DNA of 8,922 nucleotides from JAVBUZ01 sp031554725 (GTDB lineage Bacteria > Bacillota > Clostridia > Lachnospirales > Lachnospiraceae): positions 1-8,922 of the forward strand of contig JAVBUZ010000159.1 of NCBI GenBank assembly GCA_031554725.1. The letters run 5' to 3'. The notes below the pieces were generated by a model. It was given only the letters and a program-made list of their open reading frames with translations, was not told where the DNA came from and made no database searches. The position numbers and the translations under genes are program-made. Shown piece after piece: positions 1-6,712 of this stretch (its first letter is position 1; each line of letters begins with the position of its first letter).

Positions 1-1397
1 AAAAGGCAAGGGATGAAATAGCCCTTGCATATGAGAATGCAGACCGAGCTTATAAGGCAGCAGCCATTGGAATAGCAGCCCATTTACTTGTGGAAGGACA
101 GCCATGTCCCGTGTGCGGTTCGACCAACCACCCAGCACCAGCTAAGGTGGAGGAAGGTATTTTATCCAAGGAGGAGCTTGAGGAGCTAAAGGAAAAAAAA
201 GAAGATGCAGAACAGGTCCTTTTGCAGCAATTTGCAAAAAATCGTGACTTGCAGGCAAAATTGGAAGTAATACAGAATGGTGTAGCAGAAAACCAAAAGA
301 AACTAGAAGAGATTGTGAACCAGATAAACAGTAAGGAAACGATTCTTGGAAAAATCCTTGCCTTAGATACGTTGAGAAGCCGAGAGGATTTACAAGGGAA
401 AATTGCTAGATATGAGCAGATAAAAGGAAGCTTGGACTCCAAGGGGGCGGAAAAGCTTAGACTTGTGGAGAACCAGCAGAGGTTGGCTCAGGAGCTTGTA
501 AAGACAAAAAAAGAGTATGCAGCGATGTTGGATAAGCATCTGTTTACCGGCACGGAAGATTATAAGCTAGCGGTGAAAAGTCAGAGGCTACAAGAAAGCT
601 TAGAAGGAGAAATTATTTCTTTTAGAGAAGAAATGGTAGCAGTATCTAAGCTTCAGGAGCATCTTAAAGAAGCTGCAAAGGGTTTAGAAATGGCAGATGT
701 AGAAGCAACAAAAGAAAAATATCAACAATGCTATGAAAAGAAAGAGGATATAAGGAAGAGACAGCAGGAAACCTTTGGAGCCAAAGAAGAGGTGTCAAAG
801 ACCTTAGTTCTTATGAAGGAAAAGCTTGGCAAAGTAGATAGTATAAAAGAGGAATATGGCTACGTAAAAGATTTAGAAAACATGGCCTCGGGAAATAATG
901 CCAAGAAGCTTATGTTTGAACAGTATGTTTTAGCAGGATATTTTGAGGAAATTTTACGGGCTGCCAATGTTAGATTCTCTAAGATGACGGCAGGAAGATA
1001 CGAGATGTCAAGAGTATCAGAGGTAGGAGATGGAAGGTCAAAGGATAACTTAGAAATTGAAGTTATGGATTTTTATACGGGCAAGGTTCGTTCCATAAAA
1101 ACCCTGTCTGGTGGAGAAACCTTTAAGGCATCCTTAAGCCTAGCACTTGGTCTTAGTGACGTGATTCAAGGTATGAACGGTGGAATTCGTGTGGAGGCGC
1201 TTTTTATTGACGAAGGCTTTGGCGCCTTAGATAGTGAATCCTTAGATCAAGCTTGTGAAGCGCTTTTGAGTCTAGTGGAGCACAATCGCTTAATTGGTAT
1301 TATTTCGCATGTTGCGGAACTACGAGAAAGAATGGATAATCAGGTGGTAGTAGAAAAAAGTAATTATGGCAGTAGTGTCCAAATTGTGGTATCATAA
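1..1397 (+). CDS. sbcC: SbcC, exonuclease subunit (C-terminal half, 5' end outside window)
   Basis: SbcC is the SMC/Rad50-like ATPase that works with the SbcD nuclease to open and trim DNA hairpins and protein-blocked ends. The frame is open from base 3, so the N-terminal Walker A lobe and first coiled-coil arm lie outside the window; 464 residues are visible. Residues 35-38 (CPVC, bases 105-116), followed by G-S-T-N-H-P, form the zinc hook that joins two molecules. Residues of about 45-290 are Glu/Lys/Gln-rich coiled coil. The C-terminal ATPase lobe follows, with signature motif LSGGE (from residue 368), Walker B LFIDE with D403 and E404, D-loop GALD, and the H-loop histidine H436 in IISHV. 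A GTG at base 90 could look like a start, but it lies inside the conserved hook region and the frame continues upstream, so it is internal. SbcD is expected upstream but is not visible. Family assignment is secure. Confidence 0.95.
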   Translation, partial: KARDEIALAYENADRAYKAAAIGIAAHLLVEGQPCPVCGSTNHPAPAKVEEGILSKEELEELKEKKEDAEQVLLQQFAKNRDLQAKLEVIQNGVAENQKKLEEIVNQINSKETILGKILALDTLRSREDLQGKIARYEQIKGSLDSKGAEKLRLVENQQRLAQELVKTKKEYAAMLDKHLFTGTEDYKLAVKSQRLQESLEGEIISFREEMVAVSKLQEHLKEAAKGLEMADVEATKEKYQQCYEKKEDIRKRQQETFGAKEEVSKTLVLMKEKLGKVDSIKEEYGYVKDLENMASGNNAKKLMFEQYVLAGYFEEILRAANVRFSKMTAGRYEMSRVSEVGDGRSKDNLEIEVMDFYTGKVRSIKTLSGGETFKASLSLALGLSDVIQGMNGGIRVEALFIDEGFGALDSESLDQACEALLSLVEHNRLIGIISHVAELRERMDNQVVVEKSNYGSSVQIVVS

Positions 1398-1401
1398 ATA
1401 A

Positions 1402-1450
1402 GGTGTCAAACGGGGGTATTTCAACCATTTGTTGAATACGGACACACACC
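1402..1450 (+). promoter_or_regulatory. Structured leader between sbcC and the FAD gene
   Basis: The gap between the two genes folds into an inverted repeat. GTATT (1416-1420) plus CAAC (1422-1425) pair with GTTG (1431-1434) plus AATAC (1435-1439), around a CATTT loop with one bulged T. An outer stem can form as GTGTC (1403-1407) with GACAC (1441-1445), or alternatively as GGTGT (1402-1406) with ACACC (1446-1450). No T-run follows, so this is not a standard intrinsic terminator. The pairing is seen directly; any regulatory role, such as processing, stabilisation or an RNA switch, is inference. It matches no riboswitch class I can recognise. Confidence 0.35.
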
Positions 1451-1470
1451 AAAATTTACATTTTGGAGGT
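1449..1470 (+). promoter_or_regulatory. Hairpin overlapping the Shine-Dalgarno of the FAD gene
   Basis: CCAAAAT (1449-1455) is perfectly complementary to ATTTTGG (1460-1466) around a TTAC loop. The final GG of the stem is the start of the ribosome binding site GGAGGT (1465-1470), which lies 8 bases before the ATG at 1479. When folded, the hairpin would partly hide the site. Five of the seven pairs are A-T, so the structure is weak and possibly temperature-sensitive or easily opened by ribosomes. Confidence 0.4.
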
Positions 1471-1478
1471 AGTATTTT

Positions 1479-2885
1479 ATGGAACAAAATTTTGATGTAA
1501 TTATTATTGGAGCGGGGCCGGGCGGTATCTTTACTGCATATGAGCTATTAGAAAAGGAGCCTAATTTAAAGGTTTTAATGTTAGAAAAGGGTCGTTCTAT
1601 TGAAAAAAGAATTTGCCCTAAGAGAACAACAAAACAGTGTATTGGCTGTAATCCTTGCTCTATTACCACTGGCTTTGCGGGTGCAGGTGCCTTTTCGGAT
1701 GGTAAGCTATCCCTTTCCCCAGATGTAGGTGGTAATTTACCAGAAATACTAGGTTATGATGAGACAAAGAAACTAATACATGAATCTGACCAGGTATATT
1801 TAAAGTTTGGTGCAGATAGAAACGTATATGGTGTGGATAAGGAAAAAGAAATTAGGCAGATTCGAAAAGAAGCAATTCATGCGAACTTGAAGCTGATTGA
1901 ATGTCCAATTAGGCACCTTGGTACTGAGGAAGGCTATAAAATCTATGCGAAGCTTCAGGAATATTTGCAAGAGCAAGGCACCAACATTTTATTTAATACT
2001 ATGGTTGAGCAAATTATTATTGAAGACGGTCGAGCAGTAGGCGTTACAACAGATAAAGGGGAAAGCTTTTTTGCTCCAGAGGTAGTAGCGGCTGTTGGTA
2101 GAGAAGGAGCAGACTGGTTTAAGGATAAATGCCAAGAAATTGGTGTTGCAGCCACGTCTGGGACAGTAGATATCGGCGTGCGTGTAGAAGTACGTGATGA
2201 AGTTATGCAGTTTCTAAACGAAAACTTATATGAAGCAAAGCTGGTATATCATACACCTACTTTTGATGATAAGGTTAGAACCTTTTGCACCAATCCATCA
2301 GGCGAGGTGGCAACAGAGTATTATGAGGGTGGGCTAGCAGTTGTAAATGGCCATGCTTATAAATCACAGGAATATAAAACAAACAACACTAATTTTGCGC
2401 TTCTGGTTTCTAAGAATTTTACCAAGCCATTTAAGACCCCAATAGAGTATGGAAAGCAAATAGCACAGCTATCTAACATGCTTTGCGGTGGTAAAATATT
2501 AGTACAGACCTTTGGTGATTTCAAAAGAGGTAGAAGAACCACAGAGGAAAGACTTTGCAGAAATAACTTAATTCCTACATTAAAGGACGCCGTTCCAGGA
2601 GATTTATCCTTGGTGTTCCCTCACAGAATTATGGTGGATATTGAAGAAATGATTTTAGCCTTAGACAAGGTGACGCCAGGTATTGCAAGTGATGAAACGC
2701 TACTTTATGGTGTAGAGGTTAAATTCTATTCTAATAAAGTAGTAGTGGATAAAGAATTTGAGACTAGTATAAAGGGTCTTCGTGCTATTGGCGATGGGGC
2801 TGGTGTCACAAGAGGACTACAGCAAGCCTCAGCAAATGGTATTAGTGTAGCTAGAAGTATATTGAAGAGAAGAAACGAAGGATAA
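1479..2885 (+). CDS. FAD-dependent oxidoreductase, COG2509 type
   Basis: A 468-residue cytosolic flavoprotein. The N-terminus is a Rossmann dinucleotide-binding fold: beta strand DVIIIG, GAGPGG at residues 11-16, and the acidic ribose-binding residue E36 in LEKG. Near the C-terminus, IGDGAGVTRG (residues 437-446) is the second FAD-binding motif typical of this family, which resembles GidA/HI0933-like flavoproteins. Between residues 46 and 60 lies a cysteine cluster, C46-X7-C54-X2-C57-X2-C60, directly before the GAGAFSDGKL segment; I believe the cluster is a family trait. It could bind metal or Fe-S or act in redox chemistry, but the sequence does not decide. The substrate is unknown for the family. 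The ATG at 1479 is supported by GGAGGT 8 bases upstream. It follows sbcC by 81 bases and precedes the PPIase by only 12, so co-transcription with the downstream genes is likely. Family call is confident; reaction unassigned. Confidence 0.85.
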   Translation: MEQNFDVIIIGAGPGGIFTAYELLEKEPNLKVLMLEKGRSIEKRICPKRTTKQCIGCNPCSITTGFAGAGAFSDGKLSLSPDVGGNLPEILGYDETKKLIHESDQVYLKFGADRNVYGVDKEKEIRQIRKEAIHANLKLIECPIRHLGTEEGYKIYAKLQEYLQEQGTNILFNTMVEQIIIEDGRAVGVTTDKGESFFAPEVVAAVGREGADWFKDKCQEIGVAATSGTVDIGVRVEVRDEVMQFLNENLYEAKLVYHTPTFDDKVRTFCTNPSGEVATEYYEGGLAVVNGHAYKSQEYKTNNTNFALLVSKNFTKPFKTPIEYGKQIAQLSNMLCGGKILVQTFGDFKRGRRTTEERLCRNNLIPTLKDAVPGDLSLVFPHRIMVDIEEMILALDKVTPGIASDETLLYGVEVKFYSNKVVVDKEFETSIKGLRAIGDGAGVTRGLQQASANGISVARSILKRRNEG

Positions 2886-2897
2886 TAACAAAGATAC

Positions 2898-3968
2898 ATG
2901 AAGAGGTTAAAGGGAACGATAAATAAAGCAATTAGAATTTTTCTAATGTGTAGCTTGTCACTTGCTTTCTTGGGCGGATGTGGCAAGGAAAAGAGCGTAG
3001 AAACTAAGGTGGTATTTACCACCGGCTTTGGCAAGGAGGAGATATTTAGAATTGAAAATATTTCCTGTACCACACCCGAGGTAATGGTCTATCTGACAAA
3101 CACGCAAAACCAATATGAGGAAGTATTTGGAGAAGAAATATGGAATACTCAGCTAGATGGTGTTACTTTGCAAGAAAATGTAAAGGAAACGGTACTTGCT
3201 AAAATAGCACAGGTAAAAACCATGAATCTGCTAGCCAGCGAGAGAGGAATTTCTTTGTCGGATGATGAAAAGGCTCTTATTCAGGTGGCCGCGGAGGAAT
3301 ATTTTGGCTCATTAAATGAGACAGAAATTTCAAAAATGAGTATAAGCCTTGATACGGTGACACAGCTATATAGTGAATATGCATTGGCAGAAAAGGTGTA
3401 TTCACATATCATTAAGGATATTAATCCGGAAATTAGCGATGACGAAGCGCGAATTATCACTGTAGAGCACATTCTGATTAAGACCTATACCTTGGATGGA
3501 ACTGGAAAAAAGGTGTCTTACACAGAATCTACGAAATTACAAGCTTATGAACGTGCTGGTGAAATTTTGGAGAAAGCTACCAGTGGAAGCAAAAGCTTTG
3601 AAGAGTTAATTGCAAGCTATAGTGAAGATGCCATTTCAACTTATTCCTTTGGAAAAGGGGAAATGGATGAGGCGTTTGAAAAAGCAGCATTTGACTTGGG
3701 AACAAACGAAATAAGTGGTATTGTAGAAAGTGAATATGGCTATCACATTATTAAATGCTTAAACACTTTTGATCGGGAAGAAACCGATAACAACAAGTTG
3801 AAGATAGTAGAACAGCGAAAGCAAGAAGTTTTTGGTCAAGAATATGATGCTTTCGTACAGGGACTTACTAGAAACATAAATCAAACCTTATGGGAAACCA
3901 TTGGCTTTATTCATGATGACAATGTAAATACGGCAATTTTTTTTGATATTTATTCAAAATATTTTTAA
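2898..3968 (+). CDS. Parvulin-type peptidyl-prolyl isomerase, predicted lipoprotein
   Basis: A predicted membrane-anchored foldase that would catalyse cis-trans proline isomerisation on exported proteins outside the membrane, in the manner of PrsA. The N-terminus is a lipoprotein signal: basic KRLK and IR, hydrophobic residues of about 14-25, and lipobox LGGC with C28 as the lipidated cysteine. Residues of about 50-180 form a SurA/PrsA-like helical chaperone region. The PpiC domain spans about 185-290, from VEHILIKT (core H191), through FEELIASYSED and the Phe/Ala-rich FEKAAF, to GYHIIK (core H283). The two core histidines are present, so the fold is probably active. The usual GGDLG loop is replaced by a shorter FGKGEM. 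At 356 residues it is slightly longer than Bacillus PrsA. The ATG at 2898 has no well-placed Shine-Dalgarno: GAAGGA at 2877-2882 is 15 bases away and overlaps the previous stop region. Translation is therefore probably coupled to the FAD gene. I do not assign the symbol prsA because orthology is unproven. Confidence 0.87.
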   Translation: MKRLKGTINKAIRIFLMCSLSLAFLGGCGKEKSVETKVVFTTGFGKEEIFRIENISCTTPEVMVYLTNTQNQYEEVFGEEIWNTQLDGVTLQENVKETVLAKIAQVKTMNLLASERGISLSDDEKALIQVAAEEYFGSLNETEISKMSISLDTVTQLYSEYALAEKVYSHIIKDINPEISDDEARIITVEHILIKTYTLDGTGKKVSYTESTKLQAYERAGEILEKATSGSKSFEELIASYSEDAISTYSFGKGEMDEAFEKAAFDLGTNEISGIVESEYGYHIIKCLNTFDREETDNNKLKIVEQRKQEVFGQEYDAFVQGLTRNINQTLWETIGFIHDDNVNTAIFFDIYSKYF

Positions 3969-3995
3969 ATAAGCACAGATGAAAAGGAGAAATGT

Positions 3996-4466
3996 ATGGC
4001 ACAGGATTTTATAACACTTACCATTGGAAAGCAAAAAAACATAGCATTAATTGCTCATGACAATATGAAGGCAGAGCTAATTGCTTGGTGCAAGGAAAAT
4101 GAAGGAATCTTAAAGAAACACTTTTTGTGTGGAACTGGAACAACGGCAATGATGATTTCTGAACAAGCAGGACTTCCTGTTCGTGGATACAACAGTGGCC
4201 CTCTTGGTGGTGATCAGCAAATTGGAGCTAAAATTGTAGAGGGAAGAGTAGATTTTATTATCTTCTTTTCAGACCCTCTGACAGCACAGCCTCATGACCC
4301 AGATGTAAAAGCCTTACTTAGAATTGCACAGGTTTATGATATTCCGATTGCAAACAACAAGGCAACAGCAGACTTTTTAATTACGTCCAAATACATGGAT
4401 GAGGAATATGATCATGATGTTCAGAACTTTAAAAAGAATGTACAGGATAGAGCCAATTCTTTATAG
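3996..4466 (+). CDS. mgsA: Methylglyoxal synthase
   Basis: Converts dihydroxyacetone phosphate to methylglyoxal and phosphate, the entry to a glycolytic bypass that relieves sugar-phosphate build-up when phosphate is short. The 156 residues cover the whole single-domain family. Residues matching the E. coli active site are present: H21-D22 and K25 in AHDNMK; T47, T49 and T50 in the phosphate loop GTGTT; S67 in SGPLGGDQQ; catalytic D73 (E. coli D71); and H100 and D103 in PHDPD (E. coli H98 and D101). The start is set by AAGGAG (3984-3989) 6 bases before ATG 3996; another ATG at 3992 is out of frame. It lies 27 bases after the PPIase and probably shares its transcript. No convincing terminator follows; only an AT-only 7-bp inverted repeat (4467-4473 with 4484-4490) without a T-run is seen. 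Function is near certain by motif. Confidence 0.96.
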   Translation: MAQDFITLTIGKQKNIALIAHDNMKAELIAWCKENEGILKKHFLCGTGTTAMMISEQAGLPVRGYNSGPLGGDQQIGAKIVEGRVDFIIFFSDPLTAQPHDPDVKALLRIAQVYDIPIANNKATADFLITSKYMDEEYDHDVQNFKKNVQDRANSL

Positions 4467-4544
4467 AAAATTCTTTTAAAAATGAATTTTACGAAAATTT
4501 AATAAATCTGAAACACGCGTAAAATAGGCGTTTTAGGAAAATTA

Positions 4545-4571
4545 TTAGCACTCATGCGAAATGAGTGCTAA
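4545..4571 (+). promoter_or_regulatory. CIRCE operator (HrcA binding site) upstream of htpG
   Basis: TTAGCACTC (4545-4553), nine bases, then GAGTGCTAA (4563-4571): an exact match to the CIRCE consensus TTAGCACTC-N9-GAGTGCTAA. The dyad extends to 12-bp arms (4544-4555 and 4561-4572). HrcA binds this element to repress groE and dnaK operons and releases it on heat shock. Here the next gene is htpG, which implies HrcA control. The site ends 7 bases before the best -35 box, so if that promoter is right the operator lies upstream of it, not over the transcription start. Confidence 0.95.
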
Positions 4572-4578
4572 TTTTGTA

Positions 4579-4607
4579 TTGACTTTTAAAATGGTCGGAG
4601 ATAAACT
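4579..4607 (+). promoter_or_regulatory. Probable SigA-type promoter of htpG
   Basis: TTGACT (4579-4584, 5 of 6 to TTGACA), a 17-base spacer, then TAAACT (4602-4607, 4 of 6 to TATAAT). This predicts a start near 4613 and a leader of roughly 70 bases. A rival is TAAAAT at 4520-4525 (5 of 6 as a -10) with only a weak -35. That would start transcription near 4532 and place CIRCE inside the leader, which is the more usual operator position. Sequence alone does not settle which is used. Confidence 0.5.
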
Positions 4608-4664
4608 GTATATCAGGTAAGAACTGCCAAGAAAAATAACGCTATGTAGGCGCAAAATTAAAAG

Positions 4665-4684
4665 AAAAGGATGTGGTTAATGTG
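4665..4684 (+). promoter_or_regulatory. htpG ribosome binding site and overlapping start codons
   Basis: AAAAGGA (4665-4671) is the only Shine-Dalgarno-like stretch. In-frame starts are GTG 4673 (1 base after it, too close) and GTG 4682 (10 bases after it, acceptable). Two ATGs in another frame sit at 4671 and 4680; the one at 4680 is 8 bases from the Shine-Dalgarno and overlaps GTG 4682 as ATGTG. That competing frame stops at 4737-4739. I choose GTG 4682 because its product begins M-A-A-K-T-G-S-L, as is typical of clostridial HtpG. Confidence 0.6.
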
Positions 4685-6637
4685 GCAGCAAAAACAGGAA
4701 GTTTATCTATTCATAGTGAGAACATTTTTCCGATTATAAAAAAGTGGTTGTACTCTGATCATGATATTTTTTACAGAGAATTAATTTCCAACGGATGTGA
4801 TGCAATCACTAAGCTGGGAAAGCTAGATATGATGGGTGAGTATTCTTTGCCAGAAGGTTATAAGGCAAAAATACAAGTAATAGCAAATGCAGAAGAAAAG
4901 ACCTTAACCTTTATCGATAATGGTCTAGGTATGACAGCAGAGGAAGTAGAAGAGTATATCAATCAAATCGCTTTTTCTGGTGCAACAGATTTTATAGAAA
5001 AATATAAAGAAAAGAGTAATGCAGATCAGATTATCGGTCACTTTGGTCTTGGCTTTTACTCCGCATTTATGGTTGCAGATGAAGTTCACATCGATACCCT
5101 ATCTTTTAAAGAAGGTGCAAAACCAGTTCATTGGGAATGTGATGGCGGAACAGAATTTACCATGGATGAAGGCGACAAAACAGAGGTTGGTACGACTATT
5201 ACTCTATTTTTAAATGAAAATTGCTTAGAATTCTGTAATGAATACAAGGCAAGAGAGGTTATCAAAAAATATTGCTCTTTCATGCCAACAGAAATTTATT
5301 TATCAAAAGCAAATGAAACGGATGAAGAGAAAGAACCAGAGCTTTTAAATGAAACCAAACCATTATGGGCTAAAAATCCAAGTGAATGTACCAAGGAAGA
5401 ATATCTTGAATTTTATCGTAAGGTATTTCAGGACTATAAAGAACCACTATTTTGGATTCACCTAAATATGGATTATCCATTTAATTTAAAGGGTATTTTA
5501 TACTTCCCTAAGATTAATACCGAGTATGAATCTATGGAAGGTGTGATTAAGCTTTACAACAATCAGGTTTTCATTGCAGATAATATTAAAGAAGTAATTC
5601 CAGAGTTTTTAATGCTTCTAAAGGGTGTTATTGATTGTCCTGATTTACCTCTAAATGTGTCTAGAAGTGCATTACAGAACGATGGCTTTGTAAAGAAAAT
5701 CTCAGACTACATTACGAAAAAAGTTGCTGATAAGCTTTCAGGACTTTGCAAAACAGAAAAGGAAGAGTACGAAAAGTATTGGGATGATATCAGTCCATTT
5801 ATCAAATATGGTTGCCTAAAGGATGATAAATTCTGTGAAAAGATGACCGACTACATTTTATTTAAGAACCTAGATGGTAACTACATGACACTACCTGAAT
5901 GTCTAGAAGTGAATAAGGTTGACCCTGACGAAGTAGATGCTAATGCAGTGGATGAAGAGGGAAATAAGGTAGAGGCTGAGGTAGTGGATGCCGAAGGAAT
6001 GGATGAAGATGCTCAGGACAAAGTAAATAAAATTATTTACTATGTAACCGATGAAAAACAGCAAAGCCAGTATATTAGCATGTTTAAGTCTGCTAAAATG
6101 GATGCAGTAGTTTTAAATCATAACATTGACCAAGCGTTTGTTTCACAGCTTGAGGCTAAAAATGAAGGTGTTAAATTCCAAAGAATCGATGCGGACTTAA
6201 CAGATACCTTTAAAGCAAAAACCTCTAAAAAGGTTGAAAAAGAATTAGAAGAACAAGCGAATGAAATTTCTAAAATAATCTGCAAGGCATTAAAAAAAGA
6301 AAAGATGCAGGTAAAAATAGAAAAATTAAAAAATAAGAAAATATCTTCTATGATTACCCTGTCAGAAGAAAGCAGACGTATGCAGGATATGATGAAGATG
6401 TATTCTATGAATGGTATGGATATGGGGATGTTTGGCGCAGAGGGCGAAACCCTAGTTTTAAATATTAACCATCCATTGGTAGAATATGTAACAGAGCATA
6501 AGGATGGGGAAAATGTTGAGATGATTTGTCAGCAGCTTTATGATTTAGCAAAAATTCAGCATGCACCATTAGCTCCAGAAGAAATGACAAAATTTATTGC
6601 AAGAAGCAATGAAATTATGATGCTACTAGCGAAATAA
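4682..6637 (+). CDS. htpG: Molecular chaperone HtpG (bacterial Hsp90)
   Basis: The cytosolic dimeric ATP-driven chaperone. Numbering from GTG 4682 (651 residues; E. coli HtpG is 624). The N-terminal GHKL ATPase domain has E33 and N37 in RELISNGCDAI, D79 in DNGLGM, and the lid/glycine motif GHFGLGF (119-125). The middle domain carries the catalytic-loop arginine R328 in LPLNVSR. The C-terminal dimerisation domain includes LVLNINHPLVE. An acidic insert at about residues 413-447 (15 Asp/Glu in 35) precedes IIYYVTD and accounts for most of the extra length. A start at GTG 4673 would add three residues. It has its own CIRCE operator and promoter upstream and an intrinsic terminator downstream, so it is probably a single-gene, heat-inducible unit. 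Identity is certain; only the start is debatable. Confidence 0.97.
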   Translation: MAAKTGSLSIHSENIFPIIKKWLYSDHDIFYRELISNGCDAITKLGKLDMMGEYSLPEGYKAKIQVIANAEEKTLTFIDNGLGMTAEEVEEYINQIAFSGATDFIEKYKEKSNADQIIGHFGLGFYSAFMVADEVHIDTLSFKEGAKPVHWECDGGTEFTMDEGDKTEVGTTITLFLNENCLEFCNEYKAREVIKKYCSFMPTEIYLSKANETDEEKEPELLNETKPLWAKNPSECTKEEYLEFYRKVFQDYKEPLFWIHLNMDYPFNLKGILYFPKINTEYESMEGVIKLYNNQVFIADNIKEVIPEFLMLLKGVIDCPDLPLNVSRSALQNDGFVKKISDYITKKVADKLSGLCKTEKEEYEKYWDDISPFIKYGCLKDDKFCEKMTDYILFKNLDGNYMTLPECLEVNKVDPDEVDANAVDEEGNKVEAEVVDAEGMDEDAQDKVNKIIYYVTDEKQQSQYISMFKSAKMDAVVLNHNIDQAFVSQLEAKNEGVKFQRIDADLTDTFKAKTSKKVEKELEEQANEISKIICKALKKEKMQVKIEKLKNKKISSMITLSEESRRMQDMMKMYSMNGMDMGMFGAEGETLVLNINHPLVEYVTEHKDGENVEMICQQLYDLAKIQHAPLAPEEMTKFIARSNEIMMLLAK

Positions 6638-6657
6638 TGGTTCGCTTGCGCGAAGAT

Positions 6658-6702
6658 ACACCTCCGAATGATAGGATAACTTAAAATTCGGAGGTGTTTT
6701 TT
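6658..6702 (+). terminator. Intrinsic terminator of htpG
   Basis: ACACCTCCGAAT (6658-6669) is perfectly complementary to ATTCGGAGGTGT (6686-6697), a 12-bp stem with a 16-base loop, followed by six T (6697-6702). It starts 20 bases after the htpG stop. A small extra hairpin, TTCGC/GCGAA (6641-6654), precedes it. Read on the minus strand the same stem has no T-run after it, so it is not a canonical terminator for the converging gene. Confidence 0.93.
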
Positions 6703-6712
6703 ATATTTAAAT

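Noticed and set aside
90..1397. GTG at 90 as the start of a complete short ATPase gene.
   Set aside because: The frame is open to the left edge, and the upstream residues continue the helical region before the SbcC zinc hook. It is a truncated sbcC, not a separate gene.
3937..3944. T8 run near the 3' end of the PPIase gene as a frameshift or slippage site.
   Set aside because: The frame reads cleanly to a normal C-terminus after it, and there is no stimulatory structure or alternative long frame. A T8 run is ordinary in AT-rich DNA.
4467..4490. AAAATTC / GAATTTT inverted repeat just after mgsA as a terminator.
   Set aside because: The stem is almost all A-T with a 10-base loop and no T-run, so it would be unstable. 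I do not call a terminator.
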